Shown here: positions 27,910 to 34,740 of the stretch, in pieces | How positions within the stretch are numbered: position 1 is the first letter of the stretch | Layout of the letters: each line of letters starts with the position of its first letter | Assembly (NCBI GenBank): GCA_947498815.1 | Contig: CANMLU010000005.1 | Location: forward strand, 186,001-250,000 | Source of the DNA: an uncultured Aquimarina sp. | Lineage (GTDB): Bacteria; Bacteroidota; Bacteroidia; Flavobacteriales; Flavobacteriaceae | Length of the DNA stretch: 64,000 bases | Direction of reading: 5' to 3' | Notes under the pieces: model-generated | The model's database searches: none | The model's input: only the letters and a program-made list of their open reading frames with translations | Told to the model about the DNA's origin: nothing | Translations under genes and position numbers: made by a program

Positions 27910-29019
27910 CTATGAAAACATATCTTTTACCTTTTCAAAAAATGACTTTTCGCCACTATCTGGATTTGGTTTAAAATGGTCATCCTGAGCCATTTTTTCA
28001 AAAAACTCTCGCTGTTCTTTGTTTAATGCTTTTGGCGTCCATACATTAACATGTACCAAAAGATCCCCTTTGCCATAACCATTTAAACTTGGGATACCTT
28101 TTCCACGTAATCTTAGGATTTTTCCACTCTGCACTCCATCATCAATCTTAATTCGAACTTTACCAGAGACCGTATCTATTTCTCTTGATGCACCCAAGGC
28201 TGCCTCAGAAAAACTGATATATAAGTCATAATGTAAATTATTTCCTTCTCTTTGCAGATAGAGGTGTTCTTGTTCTTCAATAGCAACCAAAAGGTCACCT
28301 GCAATACCATTACCAGGAGCTTCGTTACCTTTTCCGGTTACTTTAAGTTGCATTCCATCTTCAACTCCTGCAGGTATTTTTATACTTACTGTTTCTTCAT
28401 GAACTTTTAACCCCTGAGCATCTGCATCACTAGGTCTATGATCTATAGACTGACCAGCACCGCCACAAATAGTACAAGGCGAAGAAGTTTGCATACGACC
28501 CAAAATAGTATTTGTTATCCTGGTTACTTGCCCACTTCCGTTACAGGTTACACAGGTTTTATAGGTAGTACCCGGCGCTTGAATTTTACGTTTAACTTTG
28601 ATTTTTTTCTCAACGCCATTGGCTATCTCTTCAAGTGTAAGTTTTACTCGAATGCGTAGGTTGCTTCCTTTAACGCGACGTTGTCTACCGCCGCCGCCAA
28701 AGCCACCAAAGCCGCCAAAACCTCCACCGCCGAAGATATCACCAAATTGACTGAATATGTCATCCATATTCATGCCACCACCGCCAAAGCCACCACCTTC
28801 AAAAGCCTGGTGACCATACTGGTCATAACGTGCTTTTTTGTCCGGATCGCTTAAAATCTCATAAGCCTCTGCCGCTTTTTTGAATTTCTCTTCAGCTGCC
28901 GTATCTCCTGGATTTTTATCAGGGTGATATTCAATTGCTTTTTTTCGATATGCCTTTTTGATTTCGGCTTCAGTAGCATTTTTGCTAACCCCTAATATTT
29001 CATAAAAATCTTCCTTCAT
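27910..29019 (-). CDS. dnaJ: Chaperone DnaJ with a single zinc centre
   Basis: A 369-residue class A J-protein, co-chaperone of DnaK. The J domain has YHPDKNPGD (HPD near residues 33-35), followed by a Gly/Phe-rich linker (about 73-110). In the central zinc region only two of the four CxxCxGxG repeats remain: CVTCNGSG and CTICGGAG. They correspond to repeats 2 and 3, which form zinc centre II. Where repeats 1 and 4 belong, the sequence reads KRKIQAPGTTYKT and HRPSDADAQGL without cysteines, so zinc centre I is missing. The two C-terminal beta domains are normal. It starts six bases after grpE. Confidence 0.95.
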   Translation of the reverse strand: MKEDFYEILGVSKNATEAEIKKAYRKKAIEYHPDKNPGDTAAEEKFKKAAEAYEILSDPDKKARYDQYGHQAFEGGGFGGGGMNMDDIFSQFGDIFGGGGFGGFGGFGGGGRQRRVKGSNLRIRVKLTLEEIANGVEKKIKVKRKIQAPGTTYKTCVTCNGSGQVTRITNTILGRMQTSSPCTICGGAGQSIDHRPSDADAQGLKVHEETVSIKIPAGVEDGMQLKVTGKGNEAPGNGIAGDLLVAIEEQEHLYLQREGNNLHYDLYISFSEAALGASREIDTVSGKVRIKIDDGVQSGKILRLRGKGIPSLNGYGKGDLLVHVNVWTPKALNKEQREFFEKMAQDDHFKPNPDSGEKSFFEKVKDMFS

Positions 29020-29025
29020 ACCTTT

Positions 29026-29568
29026 TTATTGTCCTGTTACAACTTTTGGAAAACGGATCACTTTATCTCCCAACGTATAACCTTTTTCTATGACGTCTAC
29101 AATCTTACCCTTCAAATCTTCATTTGGAGCAGGAATTTGAGTTATCGCCTCATGATCATCCGCATTAAAAGCGTCTCCCGCATTTACCTTAACTTCTGCC
29201 AACCCTTTACTCTTTAAGGTTTCTTTTAACTTATTATGAATAAGTTCTACTCCCTTAATCAAATTTTTATCTTCAGATTTTTCTATCTCTTTTAAAGCAC
29301 GATCAAAATCATCCAAAACTGGTAGCATAGATTGTATAACATCTTGACTAGCTGTCTTAAACAATTCTACTCTTTCTTTGGATGTTCGTTTTTTATAATT
29401 TTCGAACTCCGCAAAAAGCCTTAAAAATTTATCTTTTTCTTTTTCAAGTTCTTCATTAAGCTGTGCTTCAATATCAATTTCTTGCGTTTCTGTTTCTTCA
29501 ACAGTTGTATCAAGCACCTCTTCTACTTGATCTTTTACATCTTCAGTATTTTTATTTTTCTTACTCAT
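29026..29568 (-). CDS. grpE: Nucleotide exchange factor GrpE
   Basis: A 180-residue co-chaperone that releases ADP from DnaK. An acidic disordered N-terminus is followed by the long helix KFLRLFAEFENYKKRTSKER, the LPVLDDFDRAL stretch and the C-terminal beta wing ending GYTLGDKVIRFPKVVTGQ. It is the first gene of the grpE-dnaJ operon, whose stop and start are six bases apart. It is preceded by a promoter with an exact -7 box. Confidence 0.97.
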   Translation of the reverse strand: MSKKNKNTEDVKDQVEEVLDTTVEETETQEIDIEAQLNEELEKEKDKFLRLFAEFENYKKRTSKERVELFKTASQDVIQSMLPVLDDFDRALKEIEKSEDKNLIKGVELIHNKLKETLKSKGLAEVKVNAGDAFNADDHEAITQIPAPNEDLKGKIVDVIEKGYTLGDKVIRFPKVVTGQ

Positions 29569-29606
29569 GTAACTTGTACCTTTAATAAGTTTTCATTTTG
29601 AAGCAG

Positions 29607-29645
29607 CAAAAGTACTGCCATTTTTGAATAAATGTCATAATGTCA
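29607..29645 (-). promoter_or_regulatory. grpE-dnaJ promoter with TGACA direct repeat
   Basis: On the minus strand the -7 box TACTTTTG (29607-29614) is an exact TAnnTTTG match and ends 39 bases before the grpE ATG. A direct repeat TGACATTATGACA (29633-29645) occupies the -33 position, 18 bases upstream. A repeat covering the -33 box could be an operator of a heat-shock regulator or take the place of the normal -33 element. That reading is inference. Confidence 0.55.
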
Positions 29646-29729
29646 CAGGAATATTTTAGTAAATAATTAAGATTGTTTAGTTTGCAAAAAAATAATTTTG
29701 ACATCGTTTTTAACTAAAAAATAAAATTC

Positions 29730-30401
29730 ATGAAAACCAAATCGATCTATACACTTATTATTACTGCACTTATAATAAGTTCTGTCTCTTGTAAAGGTGA
29801 GAAAAGAAATGAGACTGAAGCTACCGCAGCTGAAGAGGTAAAAGAGAAGACAACTGAAGCTCTTTTGTACGTTGTAGATGCTTCAACAAGTACCATAGAA
29901 TGGACAGGGATAAAACCTGCAGGAAAGCATATGGGAACAATTAACGTAGCAAAAGGAACTATTTCTACAAAAGAAGGTACAGTAGAAAGCGGATCTTTTC
30001 TTGTTGATATGAAATCTATTACCGTGACCGATCTTGAAGGCGATGAAAAAGCAGGTCTTGAAGGACATTTGAAAGGTGAAGGCGAAGGAAAAGAAGATCA
30101 CTTTTTTAATGTCGCCAAATTTCCAACCGCATCTTTTGACATCACTGGAATAAAACAAAAAGACGGGAAGACTTTTATTGAAGGAAACCTAACTATAAAA
30201 GGTATTGAAAAGAACATTTCTTTTCCGGCAACCACCTCAGTACAAGACAATACACTAACATTAACAACAGAAGTATTCACTATTAACCGAACTGATTGGG
30301 GAGTAAACTATGCTTCTAAATCAATTTTTGGGGACCTAGGAGATAAATTCATTAATGACGATATCGAATTGAAAATTAATGTAAAAGCCAATAAGGCATA
30401 A
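29730..30401 (+). CDS. YceI-family lipoprotein
   Basis: A 223-residue lipoprotein with signal ALIISSVSC and the lipidated Cys at about residue 21. The mature part is a YceI lipocalin-like beta barrel: DASTSTIEWTGIKP, GTVESGSFLVDMKSITVTD, HFFNVAKFPTASFDIT and a final VFTINRTDWGVNY...IELKINV. YceI proteins bind isoprenoid chains such as polyprenyl lipids in the periplasm. Partners are not evident from context. It is a single gene with its own terminator. Confidence 0.92.
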   Translation: MKTKSIYTLIITALIISSVSCKGEKRNETEATAAEEVKEKTTEALLYVVDASTSTIEWTGIKPAGKHMGTINVAKGTISTKEGTVESGSFLVDMKSITVTDLEGDEKAGLEGHLKGEGEGKEDHFFNVAKFPTASFDITGIKQKDGKTFIEGNLTIKGIEKNISFPATTSVQDNTLTLTTEVFTINRTDWGVNYASKSIFGDLGDKFINDDIELKINVKANKA

Positions 30402-30434
30402 GGATTATTGATACAATTATTGTCAAAAATTGCA

Positions 30435-30467
30435 AAAACCGATACTGAATATGTGTCGGTTTTTTTT
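30435..30467 (+). terminator. Intrinsic terminator of the YceI gene
   Basis: AAACCGATAC pairs with GTGTCGGTTT (ten pairs, one G-U on RNA), followed directly by a run of eight T. It lies 34 bases after the YceI stop on the plus strand. Confidence 0.8.
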
Positions 30468-30478
30468 ATTTCCAGTTT

Positions 30479-31384
30479 TCAATCCATCAAATCGTTAACT
30501 GCCGATGATATGTTATCATGAACAAACTCAAAACCTGATTTAGAAATTTTTTCACTACACACCCTTTGACTAGAGAATAAAAGCACATGCATTTCGCCTA
30601 AAAAAAGTTTCATTGCCAGCTTTGGAACATTAGGGAGTACTATTTTCTTATTCGCCTTTTTGGCAATGGCAAGGGTAAATTTTTTGTTCGAAACCGGGTT
30701 CGGTGCAACGGCATTAAAAACACCAACCGATTCTTCGTGTATCACGAACATAAACATACGTGCCAGATCGGCGATATGAATCCAACTCTGCCATTGTTTT
30801 CCGTTACCAAAAAAAGCTCCCACACCATAGCGTATTGGTTTTGCAATTTTCGGAAATGCACCTCCATTTTTGGCCAACACCAGGCCTATGCGCAATATAC
30901 TTACGTCAATATCCAAAGTCTTAAATTGAAGTACGGCCTCTTCCCATTTTTTAACTACATCACCCAGAAACCCCATATCTCTTTCGGAAGAACTCTCCAT
31001 ATAATAATTCTGAAACGAATCAGGGTAAATACCAATAGCGCTCGCAGAAACAATTTGGCGAACAGTATGTTTATTATTTTGGAGTGATTGCAAAAGTAGA
31101 TTTGCAGATTTTATTCTACTTTCTAATATTTCTTTTTTGTACAATGTTGTCCAACGTTTTGCGACCGTAGCACCAACCAGGTTTATAATTATTTCGACAT
31201 CCTCAAAACATTTTGTATCGATCTGCGATTTATTCGGATCCCACAGGTATCCCTTATAGTTGGTGTCAGTTCTGAGTTTGTCTTCATTAGTGGTAAGATA
31301 GTTCACATCAATATTTGATTGATGGCATAGCCTCACTATTTCCTGGCCAATTAACCCTGTAGCACCAGTAATTAAAACTCTCAT
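30479..31384 (-). CDS. TIGR01777-family NAD(P)-binding epimerase-like protein
   Basis: A 301-residue extended short-chain dehydrogenase of the SulA/YfcH (TIGR01777) type. It has the Rossmann motif LITGATGLIGQEIV at the N-terminus, VEIIINLVGATVAKRWT, the SASAIGIYPD stretch where epimerases have the catalytic Ser, and the DUF1731 C-terminal region (ANKKIVLPNVPKLAMKLFLGEM). The biochemical role is not established for this family. It is convergent with the YceI gene. Confidence 0.85.
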   Translation of the reverse strand: MRVLITGATGLIGQEIVRLCHQSNIDVNYLTTNEDKLRTDTNYKGYLWDPNKSQIDTKCFEDVEIIINLVGATVAKRWTTLYKKEILESRIKSANLLLQSLQNNKHTVRQIVSASAIGIYPDSFQNYYMESSSERDMGFLGDVVKKWEEAVLQFKTLDIDVSILRIGLVLAKNGGAFPKIAKPIRYGVGAFFGNGKQWQSWIHIADLARMFMFVIHEESVGVFNAVAPNPVSNKKFTLAIAKKANKKIVLPNVPKLAMKLFLGEMHVLLFSSQRVCSEKISKSGFEFVHDNISSAVNDLMD

Positions 31385-31486
31385 GTACTAAAATTTAACA
31401 CAAAATACTACCACAACATTATAAAACCAATCTCTTTATTATAGGTTTAACAATCGTTTATAGAAGAGCAATTTCTTTTGAAAAAG

Positions 31487-32176
31487 TTAATTCGTCTTAC
31501 TTGCTCTTAGCATTTCTCTCTTACCAGGTGGTCCCGGGAGTCTTTCGACTATTAGCCCTACTTCTTGCATCGCTCTTCTGACACTTCCTTTGGCAGCATA
31601 CGTAACCAAAACTCCATCATCTTTAAGTGCATCGAACATTTTTTGAAAAATATCAACTGTCCAAAGCTCTGGCTGCACTCTTGCACCAAAGGCATCAAAA
31701 TATATAAGATTATAGCAATCGAAGTCATCTATGTCTTTAAAAAGCAGTTGCTTTTTGGTGAGGGTATACTCCGAAGAAATTTGATAAGGCGCCTCCCAAG
31801 AAGATTGGTGCATCGTTTCAAAAACCTGCTCTCTATTGCCAGCAGACATTGCTTTTGAGTAATTCATAAGTTTCGCCTCATCAAAAGCTACCGGATATGC
31901 TTCGACACCAACATAATCAACTTTTTGGTTGCGTTTTTCTGCTTCCAAATACGTAATAAATGCATTTAACCCGGTTCCGAATCCAATTTCGAGAATATTA
32001 AGAGTATCTACGCCGTGAACATCTGTAACATGATCGAACCCATTCTTGATAAATACATGCTTGGCTTCATTAATCGCCCCATGTTTAGAATGATATTGTT
32101 CATTGAGTTCGGGTAAATGAATGGTTGTAGAACCATCTGCAGTTGTAATTATCTCTCTTTTGAATTTATCTTGCAT
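31487..32176 (-). CDS. mnmD: tRNA mnm5s2U34 methyltransferase MnmD
   Basis: A 229-residue SAM-dependent methyltransferase matching MnmD, the stand-alone form of the MnmC methyltransferase domain, which completes 5-methylaminomethyl-2-thiouridine at the tRNA wobble position. It begins KREIITTADGSTTIHLPELNEQYHSKHGA, has the SAM motif ILEIGFGTGLNA, YFDAFGARVQPELW (the conserved DAF in the active site) and the ending VERLPGPPGKREMLRA. The FAD oxidase half of MnmC is absent, as usual in this phylum. Its ATG overlaps the stop of the DUF4920 gene. Confidence 0.92.
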   Translation of the reverse strand: MQDKFKREIITTADGSTTIHLPELNEQYHSKHGAINEAKHVFIKNGFDHVTDVHGVDTLNILEIGFGTGLNAFITYLEAEKRNQKVDYVGVEAYPVAFDEAKLMNYSKAMSAGNREQVFETMHQSSWEAPYQISSEYTLTKKQLLFKDIDDFDCYNLIYFDAFGARVQPELWTVDIFQKMFDALKDDGVLVTYAAKGSVRRAMQEVGLIVERLPGPPGKREMLRASKTN

Positions 32177-32682
32177 TATTCTTTAATCAAAACTCCGTCT
32201 GCAATAAAAGAATATGTTCTCTTAGGCTCTGTGATAGCAGCAATTTCTTCTTCGCTTTTGCCGGCATCACTTGCAAAATGTCGCTGCTCATCCACAGACA
32301 TCTCGCTTACAAATGCTCTTCCCTGAACAATTACAGTGTCATTTTCTACATCTTTAGGAACAAAAAAGCCATAATCCTTAAACTTCACCATGGTTTCTTT
32401 GTCGTTATCCAGGGCAACTTTTATCCAACAACCTTTGGCTTTGCAAACATTGTTTATCGTACTAGAAAAAGCAATAGAAACTGTATCACCTTCTTGGATC
32501 GCTTCGTACTTTTCTGAAATTACATTTTTATTATAAATCTTTTCTGAAGATACTTTGGCTCCAAAATTTTTATAATCTCCTTCTTTAATTTCTGATGCCG
32601 AAAAGGACTTTTGACTATTTATTGAAAAATTACAGCTGGTAAGCAATAGTAATCCAATAAAATAAAGTGTATTTTTTTTCAT
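32176..32682 (-). CDS. DUF4920 lipoprotein
   Basis: A 168-residue lipoprotein (FIGLLLLTSC, lipidated Cys near residue 17) with the DUF4920 pattern: FGAKVS, VCKAKGCWIKV with two cysteines, MVKFKDYGFFVPKD and GRAFVSEMSVDEQRHFA. The role of the family is unknown; the CxxxGCW motif hints at metal or redox binding. The stop overlaps the start of mnmD (TAATG), so they are translationally coupled although their roles look unrelated. Confidence 0.88.
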   Translation of the reverse strand: MKKNTLYFIGLLLLTSCNFSINSQKSFSASEIKEGDYKNFGAKVSSEKIYNKNVISEKYEAIQEGDTVSIAFSSTINNVCKAKGCWIKVALDNDKETMVKFKDYGFFVPKDVENDTVIVQGRAFVSEMSVDEQRHFASDAGKSEEEIAAITEPKRTYSFIADGVLIKE

Positions 32683-32750
32683 ATTTCTCTATTCTATATA
32701 TGTTTTGTAAAATTAAACATTTTTAAAATTCTTATTTTACTAGAAAACGG

Positions 32751-32758
32751 TATTTTTG
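32751..32758 (+). promoter_or_regulatory. -7 promoter box upstream of ilvE
   Basis: TATTTTTG matches the Bacteroidota -7 consensus TAnnTTTG and lies about 80 bases before the ilvE start. I see no convincing -33 TTTG at the expected distance. The leader that follows shows no recognisable attenuator. Confidence 0.4.
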
Positions 32759-32840
32759 TCATGAATAAGGATTGGTGTTAGGATAACCTTGATTTTCAGA
32801 CCAAAATGAAGTACAAAAAACATACCCACACCTTTTAAAA

Positions 32841-33917
32841 ATGAATAGAATGAAAAATACAGTTTCACAAGCATTAGAAGTACATGAAGTAAGTGAGTCC
32901 AAAATTGGACAAGTAGATTTTGATAATCTTAATTTCGGTAAGGTTTTCACAGATCATATGTTTGTCTGTGATTATGCTGATGGAGCATGGCAAACGCCTA
33001 AAATTATACCTTATGGACCTTTAACACTAGATCCTTCTGCTCGTGTTTTTCATTATGGACAAGCCGTTTTTGAAGGTATGAAAGCCTATAAAGATGACCA
33101 TGGTGATACTTTTTTGTTTAGACCAGACGAGAATTTCAGACGTATCAATAAATCTGCAGAACGATTAGCGATACCAGAGTTTCCAGAAGATTACTTTTTC
33201 GAAGGTCTTAATACCTTACTTAAATTAGATGATAACTGGATCAAACCAGGTTTCGGTAATTCTTTATACATAAGGCCTTTTGTAATTGCTACTCAAGCTA
33301 GTGTTTCTGCTTCTGAAGCAGACGAATACAGGTTTATGATTATCTGCTCTCCTGCTCAGTCTTATTATAGCGGAGATGTAAGTGTATTGGTGGCCGAGAA
33401 ATTTAGCCGTTCTGCCAGTGGAGGTTTTGGATATGCAAAAGCTGCCGGTAATTATGCAGGACAGTTTTATCCGACAAAACTTGCCAAAGATCAAGGATAT
33501 CAACAGGTAATTTGGACAGATTCAAACACCCATGAATATGTAGAAGAAGCCGGAACGATGAATGTGTTTTTTAGAATTAACGACACTTTGCTTACAGCTC
33601 CTGTTAGTGATCGTATTCTGGATGGGATCACTCGTAAAAGTTTGATCGCTATTGCAGAAAAAGAAGGTTACAAAGTGGATGTTAGGCCAGTAAAAGTAAG
33701 TGAGATCGTAGCAGCCGCAAAAGATGGAAGCTTGAAAGAGATCTTTGGTGCAGGAACCGCTGCTGTAGTAAGTCCTGTTAAAGCTTTTGGATACAAGGGC
33801 GAGCATCATGAACTTGTTAAACAAGAAAATTCATATGCTGATTATTTCAAGAAAGCATTAATGGATATACAATACAATAAATCTGAAGATGCTTTTGGAT
33901 GGAGATACAAAATATAG
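32841..33917 (+). CDS. ilvE: Branched-chain amino acid aminotransferase
   Basis: A 358-residue fold-type IV PLP transaminase that interconverts Leu, Ile and Val with their keto acids. It shows PLDPSARVFHYGQAVFEGMKAY-type sequence, RPDENFRRINKSAERLAIP, YIRPFVIAT, the Schiff-base Lys in ASGGFGYAKAAGNYA and the PLP-binding Glu in EYVEEAGTMNVFF, ending in the family C-terminus. The ATG at 32841 or the one three codons later could be used. The stop codon is the first element of the heptamer repeat array downstream. Confidence 0.95.
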   Translation: MNRMKNTVSQALEVHEVSESKIGQVDFDNLNFGKVFTDHMFVCDYADGAWQTPKIIPYGPLTLDPSARVFHYGQAVFEGMKAYKDDHGDTFLFRPDENFRRINKSAERLAIPEFPEDYFFEGLNTLLKLDDNWIKPGFGNSLYIRPFVIATQASVSASEADEYRFMIICSPAQSYYSGDVSVLVAEKFSRSASGGFGYAKAAGNYAGQFYPTKLAKDQGYQQVIWTDSNTHEYVEEAGTMNVFFRINDTLLTAPVSDRILDGITRKSLIAIAEKEGYKVDVRPVKVSEIVAAAKDGSLKEIFGAGTAAVVSPVKAFGYKGEHHELVKQENSYADYFKKALMDIQYNKSEDAFGWRYKI

Positions 33918-33966
33918 GTTTGAGGTTTGAGGTTTGAGGTTTGAGGTTTGAGGTTTGAGGTTTGAG
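33917..33966. repeat. Perfect 7-bp tandem array, GGTTTGA x7
   Basis: Seven perfect copies of GGTTTGA plus one G start at the last base of the ilvE stop codon. The unit is not a multiple of three and contains TGA, so the array carries stops in all three forward frames. A degenerate relative with the same 7-bp phase lies at 62616-62686. Confidence 0.95.
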
Positions 33967-34025
33967 TAAATTACCTTAAGATACCTACTCGAGATCGAAA
34001 ACATAAAATATTTACATCAATTTTA

Positions 34026-34061
34026 TAAAAAAACTCCGGAAGTACATTCCGGAGTTTTTTT
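34026..34061. terminator. Bidirectional terminator between ilvE and NTP-PPase gene
   Basis: AAACTCCGGAA (34031-34041) and TTCCGGAGTTT (34047-34057) form an 11-bp stem with loop GTACA, flanked by A-runs on the left and T-runs on the right. It can end both the plus-strand ilvE transcript and the minus-strand NTP-PPase transcript. Confidence 0.85.
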
Positions 34062-34065
34062 ATCC

Positions 34066-34452
34066 TTATTTATCTAAGATTTCTTTAATATTAGGTTTAA
34101 AGTAATTTGGCCCTTTCAATACTTTACCGTCTTCGCGATAAATCGGACTACCATCTTCTCCTAATTTGCTCATGTTACTACGCTGAATTTCATTAAAAAC
34201 CTCTTCTATCTTATGTTGCATCCCATGCTCGATGATGGTACCACACAAAATATACAACATATCCCCTAGTGCGTCGGCAACCTCAACCAAATCATTATTT
34301 TGAGCGGCCTCAAAATATTCTTCATTTTCTTCTTTCATCAAATTAAAACGAAGTGTGTTTTTAGCATCGCCCAAATCGGCAATTGGGTTGTTTTTATATC
34401 CAATCTCAAATGCAGTATGAAATTCTTGTACGGCAGCAATTTTATCCTTCAT
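34066..34452 (-). CDS. MazG-like nucleoside triphosphate pyrophosphohydrolase
   Basis: A 128-residue all-alpha NTP-PPase of the MazG/HisE superfamily. The metal-binding motif is visible as LMKEENEEYFEAA (ExxEE) followed by ADALGDMLYILCG (ExxD-type). The conserved ending ...REDGKVLKGPNYFKPNIKEIL is usual in the phosphoribosyl-ATP-pyrophosphatase-like family of Bacteroidota. It probably hydrolyses non-canonical or surplus NTPs to NMP and pyrophosphate (house-cleaning). No histidine-biosynthesis gene is near, so a HisE role is unlikely. Confidence 0.82.
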   Translation of the reverse strand: MKDKIAAVQEFHTAFEIGYKNNPIADLGDAKNTLRFNLMKEENEEYFEAAQNNDLVEVADALGDMLYILCGTIIEHGMQHKIEEVFNEIQRSNMSKLGEDGSPIYREDGKVLKGPNYFKPNIKEILDK

Positions 34453-34496
34453 CGGTATATTTTTATAGATTATCTTTGCTGTAAAAATAATAATTT

Positions 34497-34688
34497 ATGT
34501 TTAGTCAGGGCCAGTTAATATTTGCCATTTTTTTTGTGATTGCTTTTATCATTTTAATGATATTTAGTTACCGAAAAGACATCAAGCTACATCGCAAATA
34601 TTACAAAGGCAGCATCTTTATTTTAATAGGATTTATTATCTTTATTTTGCTTCTTTTCCTATTGAAAACCTATCTACAACCAGCATAA
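34497..34688 (+). CDS. Small two-helix membrane protein
   Basis: A 63-residue protein with two hydrophobic helices (about residues 7-25 and 41-59) separated by a basic loop (YRKDIKLHRKYYKG). Loop charge suggests both ends face the periplasm. From memory it resembles small conserved flavobacterial membrane proteins of unknown role. It starts 44 bases from the divergent NTP-PPase gene. Confidence 0.65.
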   Translation: MFSQGQLIFAIFFVIAFIILMIFSYRKDIKLHRKYYKGSIFILIGFIIFILLLFLLKTYLQPA

Positions 34689-34721
34689 AAAAAAGAATCG
34701 CAAGTTTCCTTACGATTCTTT
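34685..34721 (-). terminator. Intrinsic terminator of the DPP III gene
   Basis: AAAGAATCG (34692-34700) and CGATTCTTT (34713-34721) pair, extended by AAG/CTT. On the minus strand the stem is followed by eight T, 20 bases after the DPP III stop. It overlaps the stop of the small plus-strand gene and may also serve it. Confidence 0.75.
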
Positions 34722-34740
34722 AGTATATAAAACAATATGT

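Noticed and set aside
33917-33966. CRISPR array
   Set aside because: The 7-bp units have no spacers and no cas gene is in the window; it is a simple tandem repeat.
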